Below, piece by piece: positions 1-5,124 of a DNA stretch of 5,734 nucleotides. The notes beneath the pieces are model-generated. The model did not search any database, was not told the origin of the DNA, and was given only the letters and a program-made list of their open reading frames with translations. The stretch lies in the NCBI GenBank assembly GCA_020829485.1, contig JAIVFU010000271.1, forward strand, positions 1 to 5,734, read 5' to 3'. Source of the stretch: Nostoc sp. CHAB 5834 (GTDB lineage Bacteria > Cyanobacteriota > Cyanobacteriia > Cyanobacteriales > Nostocaceae). Position numbers and translations under genes: made by a program. Numbering within the stretch: the first letter of the stretch is position 1; every line of letters starts with the position of its first letter.

Positions 1-37
1 AAAACACGGCTGTGATAAAGTCTTCCATAGATAACAT
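1..37 (-). CDS. Probable transposase, N-terminal fragment (runs off the left edge)
   Basis: Only the first 12 codons are inside the window, reading MLSMEDFITAVF from an ATG at 37-35; a second ATG lies at 28-26. The pattern M-x-x-x-E-D-F-I-x-x-V-F resembles the start of a DDE transposase family common in Nostoc genomes, which I remember as IS982/IS4-like. A GGGGTGGG stretch sits just upstream on the minus strand as a possible ribosome binding site. It lies inside a strong hairpin (41-95), an arrangement typical of transposase genes. The gene lies downstream of a truncated toxin gene on the same strand, so insertion of this element may be what broke that gene. Twelve residues are too few to be sure of the family; it could be another protein. 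Confidence 0.4.
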   Translation of the reverse strand, partial: MLSMEDFITAVF

Positions 38-40
38 TTG

Positions 41-95
41 TCCCACCCCTGCAAGAGATAACAATCACAATCTCTGGCTTAAGCATAGGGTGGGA
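41..95 (-). promoter_or_regulatory. Hairpin sequestering the ribosome binding site of the edge gene
   Basis: On the minus strand, TCCCACCCTATGC (95-83) can pair with GCAGGGGTGGGA (52-41) with one bulge and one G-T pair. Inside it, AGAGAT (75-70) pairs with ATCTCT (59-54) around a 10-base loop. The 3' arm holds the purine-rich GGGGTGGGA, which ends three bases before the ATG at 37. If RNA is read through from the upstream toxin-antitoxin genes, this fold would block translation of the edge gene. That is a known way for insertion sequences to limit transposase made from outside transcripts. The structure is directly visible; the role is inferred. Confidence 0.5.
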
Positions 96-179
96 TTTTC
101 ATCTAGGGAAAGTTGCACATCGCGTGATGAAGGTAATGGATAAAGGATGCTTTCCCTGATCGCTCCCTAAAACAAGAAC

Positions 180-264
180 GCGATCGCTAATTCAACTTAT
201 GCCTAACCGCGATCGCCCCCTTGACTAAAAGAGCGATGCCTCCCCACAGTAGGAAAGCGATCGC
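180..264. repeat. Cluster of three HIP1 octamers
   Basis: Three exact GCGATCGC sites lie at 180-187, 209-216 and 257-264. Others in the window start at 400, 530, 779, 1090, 1793, 1929, 3163, 4429, 4960 and 5297. HIP1 is the palindrome over-represented in many cyanobacterial genomes, and its density here is the best taxonomic clue in the window. The 85-base cluster coincides with the degenerate end of the toxin remnant, where no protein constraint is apparent. Confidence 0.85.
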
Positions 265-372
265 TCTCTTAAGGCAATTGATTTCATTTTGACCAATATC
301 CAATCCAGGTAAACGTCTGATCAAGCCCCGCAATATCGAGCCATTGAAGTTCTCATCAGTCAATAGACGCAC
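187..372 (-). pseudogene. DUF5615 (PIN-like) toxin gene remnant, truncated
   Basis: The reading frame begins with GTG at 372. Its first ~26 residues (MRLLTDENFNGS, then ILRGLIRRLPGLDI) match the start of DUF5615 proteins, PIN-like nuclease-fold proteins usually ~110-120 aa long and paired with DUF433 antitoxins. The acidic D-E-N-F motif at residues 6-9 is kept. After the LDI at residues 24-26 the family pattern (usually V-R-V-Q-D...) is lost and the frame runs through HIP1-rich sequence to a stop, giving 61 aa in all. A shift by one base at that point would read D-I-V-K, suggesting a frameshift followed by decay. The start lies 3 bases after the antitoxin stop, and an AAGGAG ribosome binding site lies inside the end of the antitoxin gene, so the two were co-translated. 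The product should be inactive, lacking the central and C-terminal parts of the fold. Confidence 0.65.
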
Positions 373-375
373 TGG

Positions 376-720
376 CTATAATTCTCCTTGGGGCTGATAG
401 CGATCGCGCAAGCGCTGCCTAAGATTAGCTAAATTATACTGCTGGACAAATTGATTTTGCTGTTGTTGAGCTTTTTTGCGACGCTGCTCTAGGTAATTGT
501 CAATTTCTTGGCGATGGGTGAGATAATATGCGATCGCTGCGTATATCTCCCCTAAACAGAGAACGGGATACTGAACAGCAATTTCTTCAGGTGTAGAGCC
601 GTTATGGTATGTTGCTAGCAAGCTATCGAGAGTAACGCGGCTTTGACCGATGCGAATACCGTAAGCTTCATCCCAACGAAACGGTGGAGCGGTAACCTGA
701 AATTCGATTTGAACGCTCAT
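376..720 (-). CDS. DUF433-family antitoxin-like protein
   Basis: A complete 114-aa protein. Residues ~19-78 carry the DUF433 pattern: G-I-R-I-G-Q-S-R-V-T-L-D-S-L at 21-34, then G-S-T-P-E-E-I at 41-47, Y-P-x-L at 51-54 and A-I-A-Y-Y-L-x-H-R at 62-70. This is a small winged-helix-like domain seen in VapB-type antitoxins. The remaining ~35 residues are basic and glutamine-rich (RRKKAQQQQ at 80-88, then alternating R/L), the sort of extension that binds and blocks a partner. It stands directly upstream of, and on the same strand as, a DUF5615 toxin remnant, the usual partner of this family. With the toxin broken, the protein may persist as a lone antitoxin or DNA-binding repressor. No clear ribosome binding site precedes the ATG. 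Family confident; present role inferred. Confidence 0.75.
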   Translation of the reverse strand: MSVQIEFQVTAPPFRWDEAYGIRIGQSRVTLDSLLATYHNGSTPEEIAVQYPVLCLGEIYAAIAYYLTHRQEIDNYLEQRRKKAQQQQNQFVQQYNLANLRQRLRDRYQPQGEL

Positions 721-814
721 GGGGGCAATTCTTGGATTTGTGGTATTTCTGTCTTCAGTTTACTTTAGCCGTTAAAGAGCGATCGCCCTGACATCAAAAT
801 TCAAAATTGAGGAA

Positions 815-840
815 AAAGACTGGAGAGGATGTAAGTCTTT
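815..840 (-). terminator. Weak terminator-like hairpin downstream of the DUF1565 gene
   Basis: AAAGACT (815-821) and AGTCTTT (834-840) form a 7-bp perfect stem around a 12-base loop. Read on the minus strand, the 3' arm runs into a short T stretch. It lies just over 100 bases past the stop of the minus-strand gene ending at 947. The stem is AT-rich and the T run is short, so this is a weak candidate and may simply be one of the many small inverted repeats of these genomes. Confidence 0.25.
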
Positions 841-880
841 CCCTTCCACCCCTTTTGCCCTATACCCACTTGCCCTGAGC

Positions 881-932
881 GTTCGCGTAGCGTCTTGCAG
901 AGAAGCCGTTCGCGTAGCGTCTCGTAGAGAAG
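881..932. repeat. Two tandem copies of a Nostoc-type 25-bp interspersed repeat
   Basis: GTTCGCGTAGCGTCT... occurs at 881-905 and again at 908-932, each ending in AGAGAAG, with two differences in 25 bases and a 27-base period. This TAGCGTCT...AGAGAAG unit is one I recognise as a dispersed short repeat of Nostoc/Anabaena genomes. It sits in the 226-base gap between the antitoxin gene and the DUF1565 gene, 14 bases past the stop of the latter. The rest of that gap shows only one HIP1 site, a short repeated TCAAAAT and a weak hairpin. Confidence 0.7.
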
Positions 933-946
933 GGATGGATGCCCAA

Positions 947-2851
947 TTAATTCAACGGTTCCATAATGGCTCTTAAACCTTTATTAGAGAGTGTTTTGAG
1001 CATTTCTTTAGCGTTATATTCACTGCTAAATACTCCTGCTTGCATAACTCTTTGACCATCCCAAACTGTGAGAAACGCACCAGGAGCAAGCGATCGCACT
1101 AAATCTTGATCTTTATCAGTTGCTAGTGGTACTACTACGCGATAACGTATACCAAATTGTGTCGCAGAGTTACCGCCATCTGGAATACTTGCAGAACTTG
1201 TTTGTATATTGCGAGTATTAGCAATGGGGATATTGCTATCAGGAAGTGGTAAAAGTGCGGAAGCAGCTGAGGCAGAAGTTTCTTGTATTGGTAATGGCTG
1301 CTCTGTTTGATCCGTCATACTTGGAACTGGTGGCTGTGCAACTGAATTTGATGGGTACTCAGGAGCAGTAAACTCAATCGTATTAGGCTCAATCCGCACA
1401 TAATTCAACTGTGGTGTATCAGGTGGCTGTGCTGGACTGGGAGTTGCAACTCTTGAAGTGTTGGTTGGTCTTTGTCTAGCTGACAAGCTGCTAGGAGTAG
1501 GAAAGCCGGCAACTTTAGAGGTGGGTTGCTGTTGATTGGATATAGGCAAAGAAAGCGGTACATTGGCTGGCAACGATGGCAGCAGTTGACTATTTAATTG
1601 TGCAGGAACAAGATTATTTGCTGAAATGCTGTTGCTGGTTTGTCTATTAGTAGTTTCAGAGATTTCGGGAGCCGAGAAGGTGATTTCCCCATTTGCTGGT
1701 ATTTCTCGTAATACATTGTTGGGGGCAGGTGCGGGTTGAGAATTTTGTGTTGCAAGTGCTGTTGTACCGTTCATATCTACTTTACCAGTAATGCGATCGC
1801 TCACAAGGTTGTTACCAGCAGCAGAAATTACCTGTTTAGCAGCGCTGGCGTTAATATCGTAGCGAGCATTATTTTGAAATTGATTACCCCCAGGTTCGGA
1901 TGCGTTGCCTAAATCTGGCATTGCTTGAGCGATCGCAACTAAACCATCTTCTTTATTATCTTGAATAATATTATTCCGTAAAATCGGGCGGGCATTTGCT
2001 TGCACCACAATACCCGATCTATTGTTTTGAATTTGATTCCCTATGACTATAGGAGCAGCATTTTGGGCAATATTGATGCCAAAACCCGTTTCGTGAAAGA
2101 CATTTTCCTTCACTTGGGGATTGGAATTACCGGCAATTGTAATGCCATTGGCTCCATTGCCATCAAAATAATTCTTACTAATGGTAGGTGCAGCATTACC
2201 ACAGACAGAAATCCCATCTTGGGTACTGCCAGTAAATGTATTTTCTGCAATTACCGGATTACTTGATTCAATCCATAAACCGTAACCACGACGGTTTGGG
2301 TTCGTCACCGTTACCCCAGTGAGTAAGGTTTGGTTTGCTCCAACAATTGTGACATTTTGACCGGCAAAGCTCCGGCTTAGGTAATCACCACCTCCCTGAA
2401 TTACAATATCCTTACCTTGATTGCTAGGATTGCCTTGAATTGAAACACCCGATTTCATCATTAAGGGAAATTCTTCTCCTGTCTCGGCGCTATAAGTGCC
2501 CGTGGAGAGCATAATTACAGTGTTGGCGTTAGCTAATCGCAACCCTTGGGTAATCGTTTTTACAGGAGCGGATTCGCTGCCATTGCCTGCTTTGTCATCT
2601 CCACCATTTGGGTTGACAAACAGCACGTTAACGTGAGAATTTGTTTTCTCAACTAATGGCATCTGAGCGATGCCTCCGGCGAGCTCCGCTAACGCGCTAG
2701 GCAGGAACGCCATACTTGCCGCTTCCATGCTTACGGTAAAAGATAATACTGATAAACTAAAAAATAAAAGCCTTGCTGATTTCAGAAACTTAAGCTTCGC
2801 AAGCATAATATCTACCCTATGGTACTTAGGAAACACACAATTGTGAATCAT
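947..2851 (-). CDS. Exported DUF1565 beta-helix protein with C-terminal SPOR domain
   Basis: A 634-aa protein from the ATG at 2851. Residues ~16-55 look like a signal peptide: a basic K/R stretch, the hydrophobic core LLFFSLSVLSF, and a likely cut after P-S-A-L-A at 51-55. Residues ~76-360 match DUF1565: V-N-P-N-G-G-D-D near the start, then five rungs of 22-23 residues (about 198-312) with repeated N-x-I/F and G-I-x-I/V positions, as in a parallel beta-helix. Residues ~361-563 are a P/S/N/Q-rich linker. Residues ~565-634 resemble a SPOR domain (Y-R-V-V-V, G-Q-R-V-M-Q-A-G-V-F near the end), which binds peptidoglycan. It probably acts in the periplasm or outer wall, perhaps at septa; ligand or substrate is unknown. 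Starts at 2926 (upstream of the promoter candidate) and 2806 (also a good signal peptide start) are open in frame. I chose 2851 because GAGGAG lies 11 bases before it. Divergent from thiE, separated by ~1.1 kb; no evident operon partner. Confidence 0.8.
   Translation of the reverse strand: MIHNCVFPKYHRVDIMLAKLKFLKSARLLFFSLSVLSFTVSMEAASMAFLPSALAELAGGIAQMPLVEKTNSHVNVLFVNPNGGDDKAGNGSESAPVKTITQGLRLANANTVIMLSTGTYSAETGEEFPLMMKSGVSIQGNPSNQGKDIVIQGGGDYLSRSFAGQNVTIVGANQTLLTGVTVTNPNRRGYGLWIESSNPVIAENTFTGSTQDGISVCGNAAPTISKNYFDGNGANGITIAGNSNPQVKENVFHETGFGINIAQNAAPIVIGNQIQNNRSGIVVQANARPILRNNIIQDNKEDGLVAIAQAMPDLGNASEPGGNQFQNNARYDINASAAKQVISAAGNNLVSDRITGKVDMNGTTALATQNSQPAPAPNNVLREIPANGEITFSAPEISETTNRQTSNSISANNLVPAQLNSQLLPSLPANVPLSLPISNQQQPTSKVAGFPTPSSLSARQRPTNTSRVATPSPAQPPDTPQLNYVRIEPNTIEFTAPEYPSNSVAQPPVPSMTDQTEQPLPIQETSASAASALLPLPDSNIPIANTRNIQTSSASIPDGGNSATQFGIRYRVVVPLATDKDQDLVRSLAPGAFLTVWDGQRVMQAGVFSSEYNAKEMLKTLSNKGLRAIMEPLN
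2667..2695. repeat. Short interspersed repeat inside the DUF1565 gene
   Basis: The 29-base stretch starting GCGATGCCTCCGGCG and ending CCGCTAACGC looks like a dispersed Nostoc repeat (GCGATGCC...GGCG.GCT.CGC..ACGC). It lies in frame in the DUF1565 gene and encodes the residues around A-L-A-E-L-A-G-G-I-A, exactly at the predicted signal peptide cleavage site. Its GC content is clearly higher than the coding sequence on either side. I recognise the repeat from memory; the location is direct observation. Confidence 0.55.
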
Positions 2852-2862
2852 ATTTAACACAA

Positions 2863-2868
2863 CTCCTC
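2863..2868 (-). promoter_or_regulatory. Ribosome binding site that favours the 2851 start
   Basis: The minus strand reads GAGGAG here, 11 bases before the ATG at 2851. It is a strong anti-16S match, with slightly long spacing. The competing ATG at 2806 has only AGGG 8 bases upstream. Confidence 0.55.
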
Positions 2869-2885
2869 GGAAGTAACCACAAATT

Positions 2886-2913
2886 CTTATACTCTCTAAG
2901 AGTATTATGTCGA
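2886..2913 (-). promoter_or_regulatory. Candidate sigma-70-type promoter with overlapping palindrome
   Basis: On the minus strand, TCGACA (2913-2908) is followed after 16 bases by TATAAG (2891-2886); each is one base off the consensus -35 and -10. Transcription would start near 2879, giving a leader of about 28 bases to the ATG at 2851 with the GAGGAG site in it. A perfect inverted repeat, ATACTCT-N3-AGAGTAT (2889-2905), covers most of the spacer and part of the -10. It has no T run, so it looks more like an operator than a terminator. The promoter is a motif match only. Confidence 0.5.
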
Positions 2914-2973
2914 TAATATTACTCACATATTCACCGAGCGGCGATTGATTTTTAAAACAGGGTAATAAATGAT

Positions 2974-3110
2974 CTGACTTTTTACAATATGTGGAAAACC
3001 TCTCTCTAAATCTCTCTCCTAAGAGGAGAGAGACTTTGAATTTTTTCCCTTACCGAAGGGGGAAGGAGGTTAGGTGTTTTGTGGCTTTTCCACATAACGT
3101 AAAAAGTCAG
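2974..3110. mobile_element. 137-bp MITE-like element with 25-bp inverted repeats and 10-bp target duplication
   Basis: The ends are inverted repeats: 2974-2998 begins CTGACTTTTTAC and ends ATGTGGAAAA, and 3086-3110 is its reverse complement with 2 mismatches in 25. The direct repeat AATAAATGAT lies immediately outside both ends (2964-2973 and 3111-3120), a perfect 10-bp target duplication. The element has no coding capacity. Its interior holds a perfect 10-bp hairpin (TCTCTCTCCT, AAG, AGGAGAGAGA; 3011-3033) and a second 5-bp hairpin (3047-3060). It is therefore a non-autonomous element moved by a transposase encoded elsewhere. The duplication length is compatible with IS4-like families, but I cannot name the parent. 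It lies upstream of both the DUF1565 and thiE genes. Confidence 0.85.
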
Positions 3111-3142
3111 AATAAATGATATTGTGTCTGTTCAACAATACT

Positions 3143-3171
3143 TGTCCTAAAGGACACGCTACGCGATCGCC
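3143..3171. repeat. Short Nostoc-type repeat with palindrome and HIP1
   Basis: TGTCCT-AA-AGGACA (3143-3156) is a 6-bp inverted repeat, followed directly by CGCTACGCGATCGCC, which contains a HIP1 octamer. I recognise the combination as a dispersed short repeat in Nostoc-like genomes. No gene is evident in 3121-3310. That stretch also contains CTTACG (3255-3260) facing CGTAAG (3310-3315), which may be weak inverted ends of another old element. Confidence 0.5.
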
Positions 3172-3310
3172 AAAATCCCCTCACTTTAAAATTTGTTGAC
3201 TATCAGGCTATATATACTTGCGAGCTTCAATAATTGCCTCGGATGATATTAGGACTTACGCATTGACAAGAAATATTAAATATAGAGCAAGGTTAAAAAC
3301 CATATTTTTC

Positions 3311-3626
3311 GTAAGGGCACAGCATTGCTCATAGGTGTCAACTTAACGTGAAACCCTTGTCGAGACGTGATATTCAGTTCTCTAGCTTTCCATCACTCAC
3401 CGCGTCACCCCACCCTAACCCTCCCCTTAGAAAGGCTACAGTGTACACACAAGTTATCGAATCACTACCAGTCCTCGAATTACCCCACCCTAACCCTCCC
3501 CGTATGTATTGGGGAGGGAACTAGATTTCCAATTTCCCTCCTTTACAAGGGGGGATTAAGGGGGGTAAAACGCCTGTGGGACATGCATTTTAGCTTAAGT
3601 TGACACCAATAAGCATTGTTCCCTAC
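3311..3626. repeat. Palindromic repeat split by an insertion (halves 3311-3330 and 3612-3626)
   Basis: The left half reads GTAAGGGCACAGCATTGCTC (3311-3330) and the right half AGCATTGTTCCCTAC (3612-3626). They overlap in AGCATTG[C/T]TC. Joined with one copy of the overlap, they form a near-palindrome of the GTA-GGGCACAGCATTG-...CCCTAC kind, which I recognise as a frequent Nostoc intergenic repeat. The intervening 281 bases are the mobile element described separately. The overlap is then the target duplication (10 bp, one difference). Confidence 0.55.
3331..3611. mobile_element. ~281-bp MITE-like element with GGTGTCAACTTAA ends
   Basis: Perfect 13-bp inverted repeats, GGTGTCAACTTAA, lie at 3334-3346 and 3595-3607. 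Weaker complementarity continues inward for ~15 more bases. The outer limits are set from the flanking direct repeat AGCATTG[C/T]TC (3321-3330 and 3612-3621). The interior has a 20-base direct repeat, starting ACCCCACCCTAACC (3407-3426 and 3482-3501), and a perfect 8-bp hairpin CCCTCCCC/GGGGAGGG (3494-3518). G-rich runs follow near 3549-3566. A 78-codon plus-strand frame (3367-3603) crosses it but is low-complexity translation of repeats, so I do not call a gene. The ends differ from those of the element at 2974-3110, so a different transposase would mobilise it. Confidence 0.7.
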
Positions 3627-3928
3627 AACATGATCTATTTAGGATCGCAGAATAATTAAGAAAAGCCTGAAAACTTCCTATTTTAGGTAATGCACATCAC
3701 GATTGACTTTTGAATGCGTGACTTTTGACTTCCGCCTTGCGGCACTATTCCTTTGTAAGCTTGTCGTTTAGCCTAAAATACTTGACTAACCTTAGTGCAA
3801 AACTGTAGCCTCAAACTACCCTTATCACTGCCTATAGGAAAATGAGATAATTTCTCGTAACCCTCACGACTACGTTAATTCACGTATATTCTGCAAAAAA
3901 TGAGTAAAAAAAAGCAAATTAATTAACT
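3627..3928. other. Intergenic region upstream of thiE, no gene seen
   Basis: No credible reading frame. TATTTTAGG (3679-3687) and CCTAAAATA (3772-3780) are a perfect 9-bp inverted pair 84 bases apart, possibly the trace of another small element, enclosing a CCGC-CTT-GCGG hairpin (3732-3742). Closer to thiE, TACGT-N6-ACGTA (3871-3886) overlaps a TATATT (3885-3890) that could serve as a -10 for thiE, but no good -35 stands in front of it. I looked for a TPP riboswitch (CTGAGA and the second conserved block) and did not find one. Confidence 0.5.
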
Positions 3929-3988
3929 ATGGTTACTAGGATATATGATCATTCACACTTCGATGAAAGCACTAACGGGGTTGTTTTA

Positions 3989-5044
3989 ATGGTTGAGCCA
4001 TACAGCCAAAAAGAGCAGATACAACAAGTTGTCTACCGCATTTTAGATGCCAATTTAGATCGCGCTCGTGAGGGCTTGCGAATTATTGAAGAATGGTGTC
4101 GCTTTGGGTTGAACAATGCCCAGTTGGCTCTTGAATGCAAGCGGCTGCGGCAAGAGGTTGCTAAGTGGCATACCCCGGAATTGCGGGCGGCGCGAGATAC
4201 ACCAGGCGATCCTGGAACTGAGTTAACTCATCCTCAAGAAGAACAACGAGCTAGTATCAAATCGGTATTGCAAGCTAACTTTTGCCGTATAGAAGAAGCA
4301 TTGCGGGTGTTGGAAGAATACAGCAAACTTTATCACCCAACTATGGCTAAAGCTTGTAAGCAGATGCGCTATCAGGTTTATACCCTAGAAAGTAGTTTAA
4401 TGGGTCATCAGCGCCATCAATTGTTGTGGCGATCGCGTTTGTATCTTGTTACTTCCCCACATGAAAGTTTGTTGAACAACGTCGAAGCTGCACTAAAAGG
4501 TGGATTAACGCTTTTACAATACCGCGACAAAACCGCCGATGATTCTTTGCGTCTGGAACAAGCCAGAAAGCTCCGGCAGTTATGCCATATCTACGGTGCT
4601 TTGTTCATTGTTAACGATCGCGTGGATGTAGCTTTAGCTGTCGATGCAGATGGGGTGCATCTGGGACAACAAGATATGCCTGTTGCTGTTGCTCGGCAAT
4701 TACTCGGTTCGCAGCGTTTGATAGGTCTTTCTACCACAAATAAGGAAGAAATGCAAGCAGCAATTGCAGAAGGTGTAGATTACATTGGCGTGGGGCCAGT
4801 TTATGAAACTCCCACGAAACTAGGTAAGGTTGCAACAGGTTTAGAATATGTCAGCTATGCTGCCAAAAATTGCTCAATTCCCTGGTTTGCTATTGGAGGA
4901 ATAGATGCCAATAATATCAATGATGTGATCGATGCCGGAGCCGAACGTGTAGCGGTGGTGCGATCGCTCATGCAAGCCGAACAGCCTACCCTAGTGACTC
5001 AATATTTGCTCTCCCAACTCAATCGCATTAAACCAGAATTTTAA
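3989..5044 (+). CDS. thiE: Thiamine-phosphate synthase with N-terminal ThiD2 domain
   Basis: A 351-aa cytosolic enzyme of the cyanobacterial two-domain type; single-domain ThiE is ~210 aa. Residues ~12-140 match the ThiD2 domain, a monofunctional hydroxymethylpyrimidine-phosphate kinase (R-I-L-D-A-N-L-D-R-A-R-E-G-L-R near residue 17, E-A-L-R-V-L-E-E-Y near 103). Residues ~148-335 are a ThiE TIM barrel: Q-Y-R-D-K (177-181), N-D-R (209-211) and H-L-G-Q-Q-D (224-229) for substrate and magnesium, G-L-S-T-T (246-250), G-P-V-Y-E-T-P-T-K (269-277) and A-I-G-G-I for phosphate (301-305). It would make the pyrimidine diphosphate and join it to thiazole phosphate, giving thiamine phosphate. The ATG at 3929 is also in frame, adding 20 residues. 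I prefer 3989 because GGGG lies 8 bases upstream, 3929 has no ribosome binding site, and as I recall homologues begin near M-x-E-P-Y. thiS follows within 80 bases. Confidence 0.92.
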   Translation: MVEPYSQKEQIQQVVYRILDANLDRAREGLRIIEEWCRFGLNNAQLALECKRLRQEVAKWHTPELRAARDTPGDPGTELTHPQEEQRASIKSVLQANFCRIEEALRVLEEYSKLYHPTMAKACKQMRYQVYTLESSLMGHQRHQLLWRSRLYLVTSPHESLLNNVEAALKGGLTLLQYRDKTADDSLRLEQARKLRQLCHIYGALFIVNDRVDVALAVDADGVHLGQQDMPVAVARQLLGSQRLIGLSTTNKEEMQAAIAEGVDYIGVGPVYETPTKLGKVATGLEYVSYAAKNCSIPWFAIGGIDANNINDVIDAGAERVAVVRSLMQAEQPTLVTQYLLSQLNRIKPEF

Positions 5045-5048
5045 AAGA

Positions 5049-5083
5049 GTCATTTGTCATTAGTCATTTGTCATTTGTCCAAA
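5049..5083. repeat. Heptamer tandem repeat between thiE and thiS
   Basis: Five consecutive 7-base units: GTCATTT, GTCATTA, GTCATTT, GTCATTT, GTCCAAA, starting 4 bases after the thiE stop. This matches the short tandemly repeated heptamers typical of heterocystous cyanobacteria. It fills most of the thiE-thiS spacer; there is no hairpin with a T run, so no terminator separates the two genes. Confidence 0.75.
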
Positions 5084-5124
5084 GTGAATAAGCAATGCTC
5101 CATTCCCTACTCCCCACATTATTT

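Noticed and set aside
881..932. Start of a CRISPR array
   Set aside because: There are only two copies with a 2-base gap between them and no spacers; the unit matches a dispersed Nostoc-type repeat.
2000..2266. Plus-strand 88-codon open frame
   Set aside because: It is antisense to the beta-helix rungs of the DUF1565 gene, which has clear protein-level periodicity on the minus strand.
2852..2926. N-terminal extension of the DUF1565 protein to the ATG at 2926
   Set aside because: This stretch contains the promoter candidate, the palindrome and the GAGGAG ribosome binding site, and the extra residues precede a complete signal peptide.
3367..3603. Plus-strand 78-codon open frame
   Set aside because: It lies wholly inside the MITE-like element at 3331-3611 and its sequence (repeated P-T-L-T-L-P, K-G-G-L-R-G) is a translation of CCCTAACCCTCCCC-type repeats.
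3627..3988. TPP riboswitch upstream of thiE
   Set aside because: I searched for the CTGAGA block and the second conserved block of the thi box and saw neither; no matching stem arrangement is evident.
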